A stretch of DNA of 64,000 bases from Tamlana crocina. GTDB lineage: Bacteria > Bacteroidota > Bacteroidia > Flavobacteriales > Flavobacteriaceae. Position 1 is the stretch's first letter, and each line of letters begins with the position of its first letter. The translations under genes and the position numbers were made by a program. Location: NCBI GenBank assembly GCA_040429635.1, contig CP158972.1:3231501-3295500 (forward strand), in the 5' to 3' direction. Positions 62,942 to 64,000 of this stretch are shown here, in pieces. Below the pieces are notes generated by a model, which searched no databases, was not told the DNA's origin, and worked only from the letters and a program-made list of their open reading frames with translations.

Positions 62942-63988
62942 TTAAGCAGAATCTCGATCTATAAAATTAAATGGCACTTTAAACTCACCTTTTGCTTTAT
63001 CTAAAATCATTTTTGCACCTTGTTCGCCCATCACTTTAAAGTCTGTTGAAACAACGGAAACACCAAAAACTTCCTTTAAGGCAGTGTCGTTATAAGATAT
63101 TACACCCACGTCTTCACCTAATTTATACCTGTTCTCTCGTGTTCGCCTAATAAAATTTACTAAGTCTCCTTCCTCGATAATAATGAATAATTCGCCCTTA
63201 CTTATAGACATATCATCGCAAACCCTATCAACCACCTCAAAATCAAAATGATGCTCTAGGCAAAACAACTTTACCCCTTGCAAAATTCTTTTAGGATAGG
63301 GGTAAACGCCAGTTTCAGGGTAAACCAACATGACTTTTTTATACTTACTTATTTTCTTAATCCCGGTTTTAAGTGCTGTATAGATGTCCTTTTTAAAATC
63401 CTGATAAACGGTAATAGATTGACTATGGTCTTGTTTTAAGGCATTATCCATTAAAACCAATCTGTTTTTTGGAATTTTATTAATGGCCTCTGATACCCTA
63501 TTGGTCATACTGGTATGTTCCTGTGCTTCAGTTTTAAAGTGTGGCATGATTACATAATAGTCATAGTCTGATTTATGTTTATCCAACAAACTTAAAAACA
63601 AGGACTCATCACAATGGTATATATGAAGATCAACAATAGAATCAGCCCCAATTGTTTCAACAAAAGAATTATAAATCCTCATTTTATAGGAGCTTAATTT
63701 ATTGATAAGAAAAAGGATTCTAACCTTTGAAATAAGCTTTGTTCTGGCAATGTAAAACCCCTTACCTCTAATTGAAGCTATAACCTGACGTTTCTTAAGA
63801 ATGTTGTATGCTTTCTCGACAGTGTCTCTGGAAACATAGAGCTCCTCACTAAAATTGTTTATGGAAGGAATTTTTTGATCGATTACTAAATTACCAATAA
63901 CAACGTTATGAATTATAGATTTTACAATCTGTTGATATTTGGCTTCTCTTGAATTTTCGTTAATTTTTACAAACTCTGATATTTCCAT
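62942..63988 (-). CDS. GntR-type regulator with periplasmic-binding-protein-like sensor domain
   Basis: 348 residues. Winged helix of the GntR family at 1-80: KYQQIVKSIIHNVVIGNLVI, INNFSEELYVSRDTVEKAYN, and the wing VIASIRGKGFYI. The rest resembles the LacI/periplasmic-binding fold (VRILFLINKLSSYKMRIYNS, VGVISYNDTALKEVFGVSVV, GEQGAKMILDKAKGEF), suggesting a sugar effector. It probably controls a sugar catabolic operon, by inference for L-rhamnose or a uronate released by the enzymes nearby; target genes may lie beyond the window. The start codon is 12 bases from the window edge. Confidence 0.92.
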   Translation of the reverse strand: MEISEFVKINENSREAKYQQIVKSIIHNVVIGNLVIDQKIPSINNFSEELYVSRDTVEKAYNILKKRQVIASIRGKGFYIARTKLISKVRILFLINKLSSYKMRIYNSFVETIGADSIVDLHIYHCDESLFLSLLDKHKSDYDYYVIMPHFKTEAQEHTSMTNRVSEAINKIPKNRLVLMDNALKQDHSQSITVYQDFKKDIYTALKTGIKKISKYKKVMLVYPETGVYPYPKRILQGVKLFCLEHHFDFEVVDRVCDDMSISKGELFIIIEEGDLVNFIRRTRENRYKLGEDVGVISYNDTALKEVFGVSVVSTDFKVMGEQGAKMILDKAKGEFKVPFNFIDRDSA

Positions 63989-64000
63989 ATAACTTAATTT

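Noticed and set aside
1-64000. tRNA or rRNA genes
   Set aside because: Looked for T-loop (GTTCRA) and acceptor-pairing patterns in the intergenic regions. Candidates such as 21330-21380 did not fold into a cloverleaf.

Overview
The window comes from a marine-type member of the Flavobacteriaceae (Bacteroidota). The evidence is internal: low GC, a secreted protease with a type IX secretion sorting tail, a SusC/SusD pair with a hybrid two-component regulator, lineage-typical small families (2TM, DUF4286, TM2) and no convincing Shine-Dalgarno sequences. Several promoters fit the Bacteroidota pattern TTTG-N19-TAnnTTTG (best at 15897-15927 and 36110-36139).

The first 44 kb is mostly housekeeping. 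It opens with the 3' end of an M13 metallopeptidase, then thyA, a one-domain CBM48 protein and a membrane-anchored dihydrofolate reductase (thyA and DHFR are functional partners in folate/dTMP metabolism). Next come a COG2509 flavoprotein, a small SRPBCC/acetyltransferase pair, fabD-lspA, and envelope polysaccharide genes (DegT aminotransferase-galE and waaA). Between 11.7 and 19.2 kb are small stress-like and membrane proteins, two VOC proteins, a 2-hydroxyacid dehydrogenase, and the row DUF4286-GNAT-rsmA-mgtE. From 19.4 to 36 kb are a TPR protein, an unlisted 40-residue secreted peptide, serS, a vitamin K-dependent carboxylase homologue with ribF, a T9SS reprolysin-like protease, pth, sucA-odhB, and a polyprenyl synthetase coupled to an unknown protein. 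From 36.1 to 42.8 kb lies a complete TetR-TolC-MFP-RND efflux operon, followed by a run of three hairpins and kbl.

From about 44.6 kb to the end is an accessory polysaccharide utilisation locus: SusD and SusC, a GH78 alpha-L-rhamnosidase lipoprotein, a GH105 unsaturated uronyl hydrolase lipoprotein, an operon of a double-DUF1080 lipoprotein with two Tat-exported Gfo/Idh/MocA oxidoreductases, a 1421-residue HTCS and a GntR/periplasmic-binding-fold regulator. The likely substrate is a rhamnose- and uronate-containing glycan (rhamnogalacturonan- or ulvan-type; not decidable here). The DUF1080 plus Gfo/Idh/MocA operon suggests that ordinary hydrolysis is combined with an oxidative, keto-glycoside route for breaking glycosidic bonds in the periplasm. 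This is the most interesting system in the window. A 7-bp motif (ACAGGAT) occurs four times in the two divergent intergenic regions of this locus and is a candidate operator.

Five intergenic sites carry degenerate imperfect palindromes, most of them ending in GTCA...TGAC, plus a larger ~130-bp palindromic element; these look like dispersed REP-type repeats. No tRNA, rRNA, CRISPR array, insertion sequence or prophage was recognised.
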